NCBI RefSeq assembly: GCF_963678635.1 | Contig: NC_087066.1 | Span: 44,939,624-45,003,623, forward strand | Source: Symsagittifera roscoffensis | Taxonomy: Eukaryota; Xenacoelomorpha; Acoela; Convolutidae | DNA: 64,000 nucleotides | Direction of reading: 5' to 3' | Shown: positions 1 to 9,112 of the stretch, one piece after another | Numbering within the stretch: the stretch's first letter is position 1 | Layout of the letters: the number at the start of each line of letters is the position of its first letter | Made by a program: the position numbers and the translations under genes | The notes under the pieces: generated by a model | The model's database searches: none | Seen by the model: the letters and a program-made list of their open reading frames with translations, nothing else | Told to the model about the DNA's origin: nothing

Positions 1-23
1 TTTTTCTCATATGTCTCCTTTTT

Positions 24-1328
24 CATTACAAAAAAACCCACCCCCTTATCAATACTTCTGACGCTGCCTAGTTCTCGAGGCTGCCAATAAGTTGCATCCG
101 AACTTGCAGTTAACCATAGAAGAAATTGATAGTAACGGTAATTTGGCCTTTTTAGACTTAAATGTCAGCAAAGATGGATTCAGCAAAAAAGGTCACATGT
201 GGTTGGTATCAAAAACCCACTACTGATAACGGCACCATTCTAAATTTCAGAGGCTGCGCACCTTTGCAGTACAAAAGAAACGTTATTGAAGGGACGGTTC
301 ATAGGGTTTTCAGAAGTACCTCAACATGGGAATATTTTGACTAGGCATTGGAAAAAAATCGGAAGCAATGGATTGAAAATCAATATCCAAAAAATTGGTC
401 TGACAGGGTAGTGTTCGAAACTCTTAACAAGATCATTGAGGGAAAAAAAATTTAGAGGTGAAGGCATCAGAACCGAGAAATGATAAATGGTTGAAAGACT
501 CACCACCCCTTCTTACAATGCAATATCGAGGCAATCCATCTCAACTGTCAGCTGCAAAGGTTCGGCTAATATCCGGGGCACAAATAATTTTTACAACAAG
601 AAAATTGAAAACAAGCTTGCCATCCCTCAAAACTTCCTTTGCTCGTGAACTGAGATCCAAAGTGGTGTATAAGCTTACATGTAAGGGATGTAACTCCACC
701 TATGTCGGCCAGACAGTCCGACCTTTAGCCACGAGGGTCGATGAACACCGCAAAGGGGACTCCCCAGTAGGACAACACTTGTTAGAATGTAATAAGGAGG
801 TAGGCGGTACTGCTGAGCTGAAGTCAGAGATTATAGACCAAAGAGCCAACACTCATAAGCTACTGACACTAGAGGCTTTGCATATTTGGAGGGAGAGGCC
901 GAAGATCAAACACGCAATGAAGTCAGGAGCCGGGAATTAACACTAAAATTAAAGTCTATGTATAACATGGCTAAAAGTTAAAAAACTAATGTCAGAATCA
1001 AAAATATTGACAAATCGAAATTTTATAACCAAGAAAGAACAAAAAACTAAAAAATCTCAGAAATTTACAGGAAAATGTTATTCATGATTATGTAATTGTA
1101 TTATGTAATTACAGTTGTTCAAATTTGATTGGTTAAAAAGTTTTAGAGCCTTTTTAGACATGTTTCTCATTTTTCAGCTCTTTGATCGTTTTGTAAACAT
1201 TGTAAAAAATTTTAATCCTGATGATGCACAAAATGTGCGAAAATGTTTGAATTAACATTTTAAATTTCTTATAAAAATGTTTAAGTTATACCTTTTTAGT
1301 ATTGTAAACTTATTTTCATTTCTTTTTC
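24..1328 (+). mobile_element. Penelope-like element fragment, copy 1 (in 3' LTR)
   Basis: Nearly identical to 31,275-32,580. It encodes the end of a Penelope-type RT (a FLDLNVSKDG-like segment near 150-180, broken by a frameshift) followed by a GIY-YIG endonuclease. It is 5'-truncated relative to Penelope elements generally and carries stops and frameshifts. Homology with the right-hand copies begins at about base 24; the first 23 bases differ from the corresponding flank at 31,254-31,274. Confidence 0.8.
458..940 (+). pseudogene. GIY-YIG endonuclease of Penelope-like element, defective
   Basis: The C-terminal domain of Penelope-like RTs nicks target DNA for insertion. Visible here are VVYKLTCKGC (a C-x2-C motif, with VVY in the GIY position), STYVGQT (in the YIG position), RPLATRVDEHR with the conserved Arg, and HLLECN. 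The frame is open for 160 codons but has no upstream RT in frame. A one-base difference from the copy at 31,709-32,233 (near 909-912) gives it a short, different C-terminus. It is a remnant and should not make an active enzyme. Confidence 0.7.
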
Positions 1329-1344
1329 TGTAACATTCGCCCGG
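1329..1344. repeat. Penelope target-site duplication, distal copy (3' LTR)
   Basis: TGTAACATTCGCCCGG, the same 16 bases that flank the Penelope fragment at 31,254-31,269 and 32,581-32,596. The matching proximal copy is not present at the left window edge. Confidence 0.7.
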
Positions 1345-1882
1345 AAGATACATATCGACGGAAAATAAAACAAATTCCTAAGACGACTGGCTAACGGCTA
1401 AACAGAGCTTTATATGCTTTTCACCGTCTCTACCAAGCCAGTACTTTTGGTGGTCTTTTCTAACATCGGGTCGACAAAAAACGTTACTGCTTTCGGCTTC
1501 GGTCAAAACACTCAAATTAACTTAATTACATGCAGAAATAGTGAGCTCATGGCTGGGTCTCAGTATCCCCAGACCACGAGGTCACTCCTAAAAACAGGGC
1601 TACTACTATTTATTATATTACTATTGTTTTTGTTCAGTAGATAAAAATCATCATCTCCATCGAAGATGGATCAACCCTTTGCCCCAACTCCTAGCTTCTC
1701 ATCCTTATCAAAATGAATACAGTTGTTAATTAAATTCAATTCAGGACATGACAAGAAGCTAAAAGTTTATATAAAAGGATAAAAGTTTCAGTTCCGAAAC
1801 CCTTCCGGATTCTTGAATCCACTGAATCAAGCTCGTTAATCTTGATTTCTTCGTAATCCGGAAGGCTATCTTCCACCCTTCA

Positions 1883-1932
1883 CCGTTGTCTGCAACGGCC
1901 TTGCAACTATTGTAGCGACACAATAGTTGCAA
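1883..1932. other. Two consecutive hairpins in the LTR
   Basis: CCGTTG/CAACGG with a 4-base loop (1,883-1,898) is followed by a perfect 13-bp stem TTGCAACTATTGT/ACAATAGTTGCAA with a 6-base loop (1,901-1,932). The second stem is perfectly conserved in the 5' LTR at 33,153-33,184. It may be an RNA structure in the LTR transcript or a DNA palindrome; its function is unknown. Confidence 0.7.
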
Positions 1933-2253
1933 CTCGGAACGTTCCTCTGCTTTTCTCTATTGTTTTTCTCTCACAATCTTAGTTGTTTTCGTCAGTGCGA
2001 CTATCGTTGTTCTGTTGCTTTTTAGCTTTTCTGCCAAAATGGCCGTTTCTGACGTTTCTCAGAAATGTTACGTAATCACTTCGAAAGTTTAAAAAATAGC
2101 AATTTCCGAATCCCTCAACCTTCACGTTTTATTCAATCGTTCAAATAACGTTCTTAATCCTTAAAAATCACTAATCCGGAAGGCTCGCTGCTAAAAATTC
2201 GAATTCTGCAGAGACTGCATTTTGGCACATTTTGGTCGAATGTCACATACTCC

Positions 2254-2266
2254 CCGGACAGTCCGG
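2254..2266. other. Palindrome CCGGACAGTCCGG
   Basis: Six-base arms around a central A, six bases from the 3' LTR edge. Same core as at 2,534-2,548 and 11,209-11,221, but with different arms that still pair. Confidence 0.75.
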
Positions 2267-2533
2267 TCAATGTCCTCATTGAATCACGCAATGTTCGTAA
2301 ATTAGATACAGTGTCATCGAACAGAATTTACAAAATGCACGAAATTACTTTTATCCACGTCACATCGACTCACTGCAGAATATAAATGGCATCATACTAC
2401 ATCACTATAGCCTTCAAATTCTTTCATCAATCTGCACATTGAGGATATGGCATAAGATAAAACATATTTTCTGACTTCCAATGTCAATGTCCCGATTAAA
2501 ACTTTTTCTCTTAGATTTAAAAGATGTTGGCTT

Positions 2534-2548
2534 GCAGGACAGTCCTGC
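2534..2548. other. Palindrome GCAGGACAGTCCTGC
   Basis: Seven-base arms around a central A. The flanking TTGG and CCAA can extend the stem with a small bulge. It lies in the 3' untranslated part of the element. Confidence 0.75.
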
Positions 2549-3070
2549 CAACCAACAAGCTAAAATTATCCTACTATGCTTCATCCCTTCGGAAATCTTG
2601 CTTGTTATTGTTCTGAATATTAAAACTAAGAAACTCTGTGGTTAGAAAGAACAATGAAACAATCTCCCTCTTCGAGAGATTACCCAAGCCTTCCATGCCA
2701 CCACAAAGTGATCAGTTCTCCTAGCTGATTAAAAACAGTCATGCAGGCTGGAATATTTAAATATACTCCTTCACTTAAGCCTTTCTAAATAAATAGTAAG
2801 TGAGTGTCTCGAAAGCCACTCAACTAAAATCAAAATGCAAATTTATAAATGCAACAATCTCAAAACTCAACTAAATGTTTCAGTTTTCAATTACAACTTG
2901 GTTGCTTGGTTTCTCACTTGAGTTTTTTTTCACACACATAAAACAATTCTGAGTTTTAACTTTTTCTTCATTACTCCTTTGTTTTCTTCTTTTTTCGTCG
3001 TTTAGAAGTTCTAAAACTTCTAAATTCTTCTAATTTCATCTCTTTTTTCATCTTGCTTTTCGGTCATCCG

Positions 3071-3850
3071 TCAATGCTCCATTTCTTCCTCCTGTGATAC
3101 TGACTCTGCACTCTCAGTTTCCGTATCTTGCAACACGTCATTAGCTATCCTGACGCTGCTGGAAGCCGTCCTCCAACACTTCTGCTCTTCTACCCTCTGT
3201 TTGCAGCAAGGTAGGGGATCCACGCTAGATTCTCTGTTCCTGCAGAAGCTGCTGTGGAGACACAACGTCACGTTTCTCTCCAAATCCTCCTTTAACATCT
3301 CTGCCTTCTCCTTTCCACTACGTTCACTCGTCCTGGAAATTCTTTTCACAGCGGTGGTCACTGCATTCCGATGAGTCACGAGAGCTCGCTTGAAAGCTCC
3401 TGCTTCAATGTCCAGCTGATATTCACTGTACACTCTGCCGTGCTTCGACATGCTTTTTCGCATATTCGTACAACCATGCAGTCATGTTAGCTCTGAACCA
3501 TGGCATCAATTGTTTTCTTGCCCATATCTTCTTCACTTCCATCGGAATATTTAGAACTTTGCACATTGTCTCAAAAAGATCTATATCGCTTGTGTTGTTT
3601 CTCCAGGGTCTTCACATAGTCCAGACTTCCACAAACGTGACCCTCCAGTCCACAGACTTCCGCCAGACAGCTACCTTGTTTGACCCAGTCTTCTGGTCCC
3701 CAGCCAGGCAACTCCACTTTATCTTCTCCGTTGCTCTTAGAGGCCGTTATCATCACATTATATATGATGTTGAGGTCACGCAGGTTACAGTCTGCATTCA
3801 GTTCCCTCCGTACGTATTGCGTCGCCCGTAATATCGAGTCAGCATTGGGA
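3071..3850 (-). pseudogene. Frameshifted C-terminal part of the last element protein
   Basis: Protein-like sequence continues past the stop at 3,851-3,853 but changes frame three times, near 3,855, 3,575 and 3,445. Segments include GWGPEDWVKQ (about 3,690-3,720), MPWFRANMTAWLYEYAKK (about 3,455-3,510) and a charged tail ending in an acidic SQEEEMEH at 3,071. Residue composition and continuity suggest one ancestral protein of about 660 residues together with 3,851-5,083. I recognise no known domain; the Trp- and charge-rich stretch could be a folded domain. The frameshifts should abolish it in this copy. Confidence 0.55.
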
Positions 3851-5083
3851 CTAGGACACCATCAATTCCCACACTGCCATCAAGCTCGTTCTCAGTAATT
3901 CATCTGAGAATCCCAACCCAAACTCCACTCTTTTGTCGGATTTTGGTACTGAAGGCGCAGTCACCTCTTCTTCCAAGACCAGTCCCAATTTGGCCTGTGG
4001 ATTGTTAACGCTCTTAATCGTTGCAATTCTGGACGTCCAGAATCTTAGCAACACCGCCTGCTCGTAATCGAAGAAGCAATCACGTATGTCTTCACTTAGG
4101 AAAGGGTTGTACGCTATCCCTATGATCCCGGATACGTAGCTATACGATTTCTTCTTGATCGGTCCACAGTATTCACTGGATTTCGGCAATGCTCCCATAG
4201 ATTCTTTAGTGAGTCTCAGCTCCTTGTTTGAGAATCTCCTGATTTCGTCTATCTTTTTCATGGGTTCTAATTCCTCGGGTTCTTTCATGTTCACCCTCAT
4301 CGGTTTACTTTGCTGCATATCCAGCAGTGCTAGCAAGATTAAGGCTTTCGTTCGCTCATCGCCTTCCTTCAACATTTTAACACAGGTGTTCAGTGCAGGT
4401 ACTAAAATCTGCTCTATCAGGAATCGAATGAAACAGAGAGCGTCTCTCCACTTCGCACACGCTACTGCTGCTCCCTCCTGGACTATCAGATCCCTCAGGT
4501 TCGTCATAAGGAAAACCTTCTCCTCTTTTGATCTCTTCCTTTCTTCTGAATCATATTCTTCGCGAGTCAGTCCCATCATGCACCAGGCGAACCTGAGTTG
4601 TAACTCTGTTCTTACGTAAGGTACTGCAACGAGAGCATGTATTTTTGGCGTAGTCCTCATTTCTTCTTCGAAATACCTTAATACCACTGCTTTGCATGGA
4701 AGGCTCGCCAACTGCTCCATCGTTTCTGCCTGTATGTCGGACGACGCTAAAGTCCCGTACGCCTTCTGCTTGAGGGTGGTGCCTTGCAGCATCGTTTCCA
4801 GATAACCCTCCATGGCTTTTTCGTCTTCCAGGGCCATCACATACCCTCTAGCCGAGTTTCGGTATTCCATCATCTCCATGTATCCACCGGTGGGTTCATC
4901 TATCGACACAGTCTCCGACACTGTTAGTCGGTTATATTCCACTGGTATTAGTTGTCCTGCGACACTTCCCTTTCCGTGATTCATGGGAGATGGCTTGAAG
5001 TCTTTCATTGTGCTCTCTCCACATTGGCTGAGTATTTCCATTTCTAAGGTTGCTCCAGTCAGAGTGCGGTCACTCCTTTTGGA
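3851..5083 (-). CDS. Unrecognised retrotransposon protein, mostly helical
   Basis: About 410 open codons; the first ATG is at 5,041 (396 aa), but the same frame continues upstream to the TAA at 5,084-5,086. The product looks globular and helix-rich, with segments such as CKAVVLRYFEEEMR, ELQLRFAWCMMGLTREEY and a KSYSYVSGIIGIAYNPFL stretch. There is no signal peptide or convincing membrane segment, so it is not an obvious envelope glycoprotein. It shares frame with all upstream ORFs back to 10,981, suggesting it is part of one ancestral polyprotein. Family unknown; a capsid-, matrix- or movement-like role would be a guess. Confidence 0.6.
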   Translation of the reverse strand, partial: SKRSDRTLTGATLEMEILSQCGESTMKDFKPSPMNHGKGSVAGQLIPVEYNRLTVSETVSIDEPTGGYMEMMEYRNSARGYVMALEDEKAMEGYLETMLQGTTLKQKAYGTLASSDIQAETMEQLASLPCKAVVLRYFEEEMRTTPKIHALVAVPYVRTELQLRFAWCMMGLTREEYDSEERKRSKEEKVFLMTNLRDLIVQEGAAVACAKWRDALCFIRFLIEQILVPALNTCVKMLKEGDERTKALILLALLDMQQSKPMRVNMKEPEELEPMKKIDEIRRFSNKELRLTKESMGALPKSSEYCGPIKKKSYSYVSGIIGIAYNPFLSEDIRDCFFDYEQAVLLRFWTSRIATIKSVNNPQAKLGLVLEEEVTAPSVPKSDKRVEFGLGFSDELLRTSLMAVWELMVS

Positions 5084-5731
5084 TTAATAACCTGTTGACT
5101 TTATCCCCGCCATGAGAATGGGTGGCACCATCGCTATATCAGTTAACAATTTATCTGTGCCAGGCAGTTGATAATCACCTTGCCCCAAATCCATGACCTC
5201 CTCAACTCGTTTCCTTTTCCCTGAGTTAACAGCTTTCATCGATATCTCTGAATCCACCTTCGTCTTTCCGACTCTCCTCGGCATCACTCTGCTGCCTAAC
5301 TTCATTTTCATCGCATTGATTTTATCAATCACCAACTTTGATCGCATCGTCCCTCTCCTGGTTCTTGACAGATACACCAACTCTCCTTTTTCGTCCTGCG
5401 GTGTCATCTTGATGGGAGAATTCGCTTCACTTTCATCAGTGGCCGAGTCGATCAACAACTCACTCAGTCTCCCTTCACAATCATCAAGCTTGTCAAGTAC
5501 TTCTCTCATCAAGGGTTGGTTGAGACCCGTTTTCAGAATGGACTGGGTCCCATAGCTTTAAACCACGGTCCAGACTTCTTCCATAAACGCCACTCTGTCC
5601 AGTTTACATACCGTCCTACTCTCGTGGTCTCGGTGATGTACTTCCCATTCTTCTTCAGGCAGCGTTCCCAAGAAAGGTACTCTGGCTGAGGCCTCTATTC
5701 TTCTCCTCCGAGGTGATTCCATGAGGATTCT
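5084..5731 (-). pseudogene. Unrecognised segment of the element polyprotein, stop-interrupted
   Basis: Open in the same frame as its neighbours except for TAA at 5,558-5,560. It is bounded by TAG at 5,732-5,734 and TAA at 5,084-5,086. Coding-like residues run right up to both sides of the inner stop: EEEWEVHHRDHESRTV upstream and LMREVLDKLDDCEGRLSELL downstream. The first ATG after the inner stop is at 5,507-5,509. The segment is charged, with a short predicted helix and a basic KRKRVEEV patch. No family recognised. Confidence 0.5.
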
Positions 5732-6886
5732 CTAGTCGTTATTTCTTAAATTGCCAGGAGAGCTGCTCTCCAGCAAATTCCGTTTCATTTCCATAAAGGC
5801 TGACGGAGGCTCCAGTGTCGAGATGCCTTCATCCGCTTGCTCAGTCGTTTCCAACGTATCTGCATTATTCTCAAGATCACTGAAGATGTTGAAATCCAGG
5901 CTGGATGTTCCTCCTGTCGATGCCCTGTCGTCTTCCCCACCAGCTTGATCTTGTTGCATGGGTTCTTCGGTTTGACGGCTTCCTCCCTGTCCGTCATCTC
6001 CTTCTGACTTATCCTTGTCCGAGCTCGATGGTCCTTTTTCATCATTGTCGGCTTCTTCCGGGAATCTCGGTATAAGCAATGTACCGGCCGATTTATCTTC
6101 CTCTTCTCCATGGACCACTTTGATTTCTTCGCAGCCGAAGGGTGCTAGGAAGGTTCTCGTCTGCAATATTCCTCCCAGTTTCATCTCCTGTTTTTTACTA
6201 GTCAGGATTAATGAGGCTTCAGGCAATTCGGTCCTGCCTCTCATCCTCATCGGAGCTAAGCCTAATTCCTTCCATTCCTCATCAAATCTTTCAGGCTTGG
6301 GAGTCGCGGCGTTGCTTATTCGCCTTCTCGTCGCTTGATCCGTGTATGCAAATCGTGTGTACTGTAACACGGCGGCATTTCTCCCTACAAAGTATGGATC
6401 CATCGTTCCCACGAAATTCCCTACTCTCCTTTCATTGGTTTCGAATGCTCTCAACCTAGGAGTTTGTACCACGGAGACTGCTCCGAGCAACATCCTTCTT
6501 ATCAGAGGGAATTCAGGGATTGCCTCCGGCAGCTTCTTGTAATCGCCCCAGTCCTTCGTCTCCTCTCTCACTTTGTGATATGCTGCAGTGAGACGAGGCA
6601 CTCTGGTTATTTCACCATTCGTTTTATCATAGGGTCTCAGATTCCAAAGCTTTGGAAACACCTCGATGTGTCCTCTTTCTACTTCTCCCATGCGATCACG
6701 GAAGTGATCGTCAAAATTGATGACTGTCATCTCTGGCTCCGATATTTTCGCAAATAACAGATCTTCACTCATGAGCTCCCGCAATGTGTGCTGCTCACAC
6801 CAGTTCAGTGTACTACCGTCCACTGCCGATATGAGGTTCAGGTGCAGCACCGACCTCCTATATGCTTCCACTTTAACGTCAGGGAA
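5732..6886 (-). CDS. Unrecognised element protein with acidic C-terminal tail
   Basis: About 385 open codons after the TAG at 6,887-6,889. No ATG lies near the start (the first 33 codons lack one), yet protein-like sequence begins right after the stop. This suggests the stop interrupts an older longer frame. The N-terminal two thirds look globular (WNLRPYDKTNGEITRVPRL, GNFVGTMDPYFVGRNAAVLQ). The last 110 residues are an acidic, Ser/Gln-rich disordered tail. No catalytic motif is recognised; the function is unknown. Confidence 0.55.
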   Translation of the reverse strand, partial: FPDVKVEAYRRSVLHLNLISAVDGSTLNWCEQHTLRELMSEDLLFAKISEPEMTVINFDDHFRDRMGEVERGHIEVFPKLWNLRPYDKTNGEITRVPRLTAAYHKVREETKDWGDYKKLPEAIPEFPLIRRMLLGAVSVVQTPRLRAFETNERRVGNFVGTMDPYFVGRNAAVLQYTRFAYTDQATRRRISNAATPKPERFDEEWKELGLAPMRMRGRTELPEASLILTSKKQEMKLGGILQTRTFLAPFGCEEIKVVHGEEEDKSAGTLLIPRFPEEADNDEKGPSSSDKDKSEGDDGQGGSRQTEEPMQQDQAGGEDDRASTGGTSSLDFNIFSDLENNADTLETTEQADEGISTLEPPSAFMEMKRNLLESSSPGNLRNND

Positions 6887-9112
6887 CTAAAACGTGACTG
6901 CTGGTCCATAGATCACCGTTACAAACTCCGTGACTCCTCTGATCAGCGCCAAGGGATCGGTTCTCATAGCCAAGCTCAGATTGGTTAACAGCGGCATGCC
7001 TCCAACATGTCGTCTAACATCTTCCTCTCTTTCAATCGTCTCGTCTTCTCCCGTTCCAAAGCGATTTTGTTGTAAGAGATACTGGATAAGAGTGTGTTTC
7101 AGGTCTCTTATCTTGTTCCACGAGTCCGTGGATTTCTTCATATCCAAGTTCCTCACTCTCTCTCTCTCATCTGCTCTGGACAACGTGCCAGTTTCATCAG
7201 TCCTCCCAAGTTTCGCCGGTCCCTTCACGAAACTCTCTGCTCCAAATGTCACAAACAAGGCTATTAGTTCCCCTATCGATACTTCGACTACTGCTTGGAG
7301 GAATTCTTTTATCAAGTAGTGCGAGACTTTCGGATAATTTTTTGCCAAGAAGGACGCGGTCCATCCGGCTCCCAACCCTTCCAACATGATGTCTGTTCGT
7401 TCAAAACCCTCCTGTCCCTTCACTTCCTGGGTCCAGAAGGTTTCCAGAGTAATCTGACACATTCTGTTCACAAATTCAGCGGTCTTTTCTCCGGCATTTT
7501 CCGCCAGGTTCACCTCCTTCAACAAGTAGGCATGTATCTTTGTGATCATCACGGGGCCTTGCTCAAAAACATCTGCACCCAATGCCGCTACTCTAGGGTT
7601 CAGGTGTAGCCACTGGTTGGCTTCCGGCTTGGTTCTCAGAACCATCGCCTCCAAATGAGCTCTCGTCTCTAGTGAATTTTTCCTTCTTGTGTCTTCACTT
7701 GCCACTTCCATTGCTCGGAACCATAAGTCGTTGGACATCGCCGCGATCACTCGATGGTCGTCGTCTACTCCTGGTTTCAGTTTGAGCTGTCGACTGAAAT
7801 TGGACAGTTCCAACCCCAGCACCTCATCCAATACTAACATGTGTAGCGCATGGTCATTGAATCCTCTCATCGCGTTTGAGATATCTGACCACACTGCAGG
7901 CAGTTCAGCCTTAAGTGGCCTCAGGTTCTCCATCTCTATCATGCGATTCGGGGCTGATATGATCACATCATATTTTCCTTCCGAAAGTAAGGTCACAATC
8001 GCATACACAAATTTCAGTCCATCCGGGAGATGTGCATATCCCGGAGACAACGCAAATACTATTCTCGGCGTCACTTTGGTGAATGACCCCTCCTTCGCCG
8101 CATCCACCACTTCACCCATTGACTCAAGGATATCTTTTATCGCGGGCCATACAGCGTTCTCTGCTGTTGTAGGATCTCTGAGTCTGCTTAGAAAACCTCT
8201 ACTGTGTAGATGGTCATTGATGCCAGCAAACACGATTGTAATTGGGTTCATTTCCGTCTGCCTTTGTACCCCTATAGCCAAAGATATCGATTGCAGTAAG
8301 TCCAGGTCGACCGCTGCCAACATTATGACGTCCGGCCAAAACAAAGACTTGGAGGTGTACACGAACTCTGAATTCGCTACTACCATAATCTTGGCCTGCC
8401 TCATCTCTGCTTTGTCATAGGCGGCGAAGATGGTCTCATCTTTCTTTATCGCTATCAATCCGCCATATCTTTGGGCATCACCACCTTGATTCACTAGCTT
8501 TGGGTATACTCTTTCCTTCACATGACCATGGGGTGTCGTCAGCTGCCTGAATATCTTCACGTGTTGTCCAATCGGCGCTCTCGTCGTCAGGAATCTTCCT
8601 GGTCTCTCTTCACGATTCCCCTCATCATGATTCAGCCTCACATCTTGCAATGGTCTCGCATTCACTGGTCCCATCGTGTTGTTAGAGGGCAGTCCCTCCA
8701 AGTCAGCAAATCTCAAGGCCGTCGTGGAGCTGAAATTTATGCTAGCGGCTATCAACCAGTCTACGCCGGTTATCGAGTACAATCTGCTCACGGATAGCGT
8801 CGCTCCATCCAGCATCCCCCTTGCATCTTCGATGAAGCTTGCTCTCTGGAGATCCAGCTTCATTAACTCGTCTTTGTATATATGCCTGGGAGACGGTATG
8901 GGTCTTGACCACATCAACGAGCCTCTGCTCGGACGTCTCTCCTCTCGACTGGTATTTGTCGTCTCCGATCTAGTGTCCGATCTAGACGTGCCGGCTGTTT
9001 CTTCGATTGGGTTGACAGGTCCTATTCTTCTCCTAGGATGGATGGTCCTCCTCATCGGGGCTTCTCCCAATCGATCCTGTACGTCTGTCCTTTGACCTGG
9101 TTCGCTGGAGCT
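6887..9112 (-). CDS. Large element protein with a degenerate SGNH-like domain
   Basis: The frame is open from the TAA at 9,113 to a TAG at 6,887; the first ATG is at 9,055 (about 722 aa). After a basic, disordered N-terminus, the middle resembles an SGNH fold: MVVANSEFVYTSKS where block I would be (about residues 220-235), TIVFAGINDHLHSRG matching block III Gly-x-Asn-Asp (about 275-290), and KPGVDDDHRVIAAM as a D-x-x-H block V (about 428-442). The GDS nucleophile motif appears as ANS, so catalysis is doubtful. The C-terminal 250 residues are helical and unrecognised. It follows the complete SGNH protein in the same frame, so it may be a diverged duplicate. This is an inference from motifs only. 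Confidence 0.55.
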   Translation of the reverse strand, partial: SSSEPGQRTDVQDRLGEAPMRRTIHPRRRIGPVNPIEETAGTSRSDTRSETTNTSREERRPSRGSLMWSRPIPSPRHIYKDELMKLDLQRASFIEDARGMLDGATLSVSRLYSITGVDWLIAASINFSSTTALRFADLEGLPSNNTMGPVNARPLQDVRLNHDEGNREERPGRFLTTRAPIGQHVKIFRQLTTPHGHVKERVYPKLVNQGGDAQRYGGLIAIKKDETIFAAYDKAEMRQAKIMVVANSEFVYTSKSLFWPDVIMLAAVDLDLLQSISLAIGVQRQTEMNPITIVFAGINDHLHSRGFLSRLRDPTTAENAVWPAIKDILESMGEVVDAAKEGSFTKVTPRIVFALSPGYAHLPDGLKFVYAIVTLLSEGKYDVIISAPNRMIEMENLRPLKAELPAVWSDISNAMRGFNDHALHMLVLDEVLGLELSNFSRQLKLKPGVDDDHRVIAAMSNDLWFRAMEVASEDTRRKNSLETRAHLEAMVLRTKPEANQWLHLNPRVAALGADVFEQGPVMITKIHAYLLKEVNLAENAGEKTAEFVNRMCQITLETFWTQEVKGQEGFERTDIMLEGLGAGWTASFLAKNYPKVSHYLIKEFLQAVVEVSIGELIALFVTFGAESFVKGPAKLGRTDETGTLSRADERERVRNLDMKKSTDSWNKIRDLKHTLIQYLLQQNRFGTGEDETIEREEDVRRHVGGMPLLTNLSLAMRTDPLALIRGVTEFVTVIYGPAVTF

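Larger units (their letters stand above)
1329..2247 (-). repeat. 3' LTR of the giant element, start portion (U3 side)
   Basis: Aligns to 32,581-33,499 at a constant offset of 31,252 with about 11 substitutions in 903 bp and no gaps. In element orientation the LTR starts at 2,247 with TGTGACATTC. It contains a CCTTCCGGATT/AATCCGGAAGG inverted pair (about 1,790-1,865), two hairpins (1,883-1,932) and the outer copy of the Penelope target duplication (1,329-1,344). A 76-codon open frame at 1,414-1,644 (plus) is judged spurious. Confidence 0.85.
2248..3070 (-). other. 3' untranslated region of the element, no gene
   Basis: Lies between the last recognisable coding segment and the 3' LTR. Next to the LTR the minus strand reads CCGGGGAGTA, a weak purine-rich candidate for a polypurine tract. 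Two palindromes with a GGACAGTCC core occur at 2,254-2,266 and 2,534-2,548. No convincing ORF is seen. Confidence 0.6.

Noticed and set aside
4155-4619. Plus-strand ORFs inside the element genes (for example here, 7,689-8,420 and 11,423-12,151)
   Set aside because: Antisense shadows of the long minus-strand coding frames.
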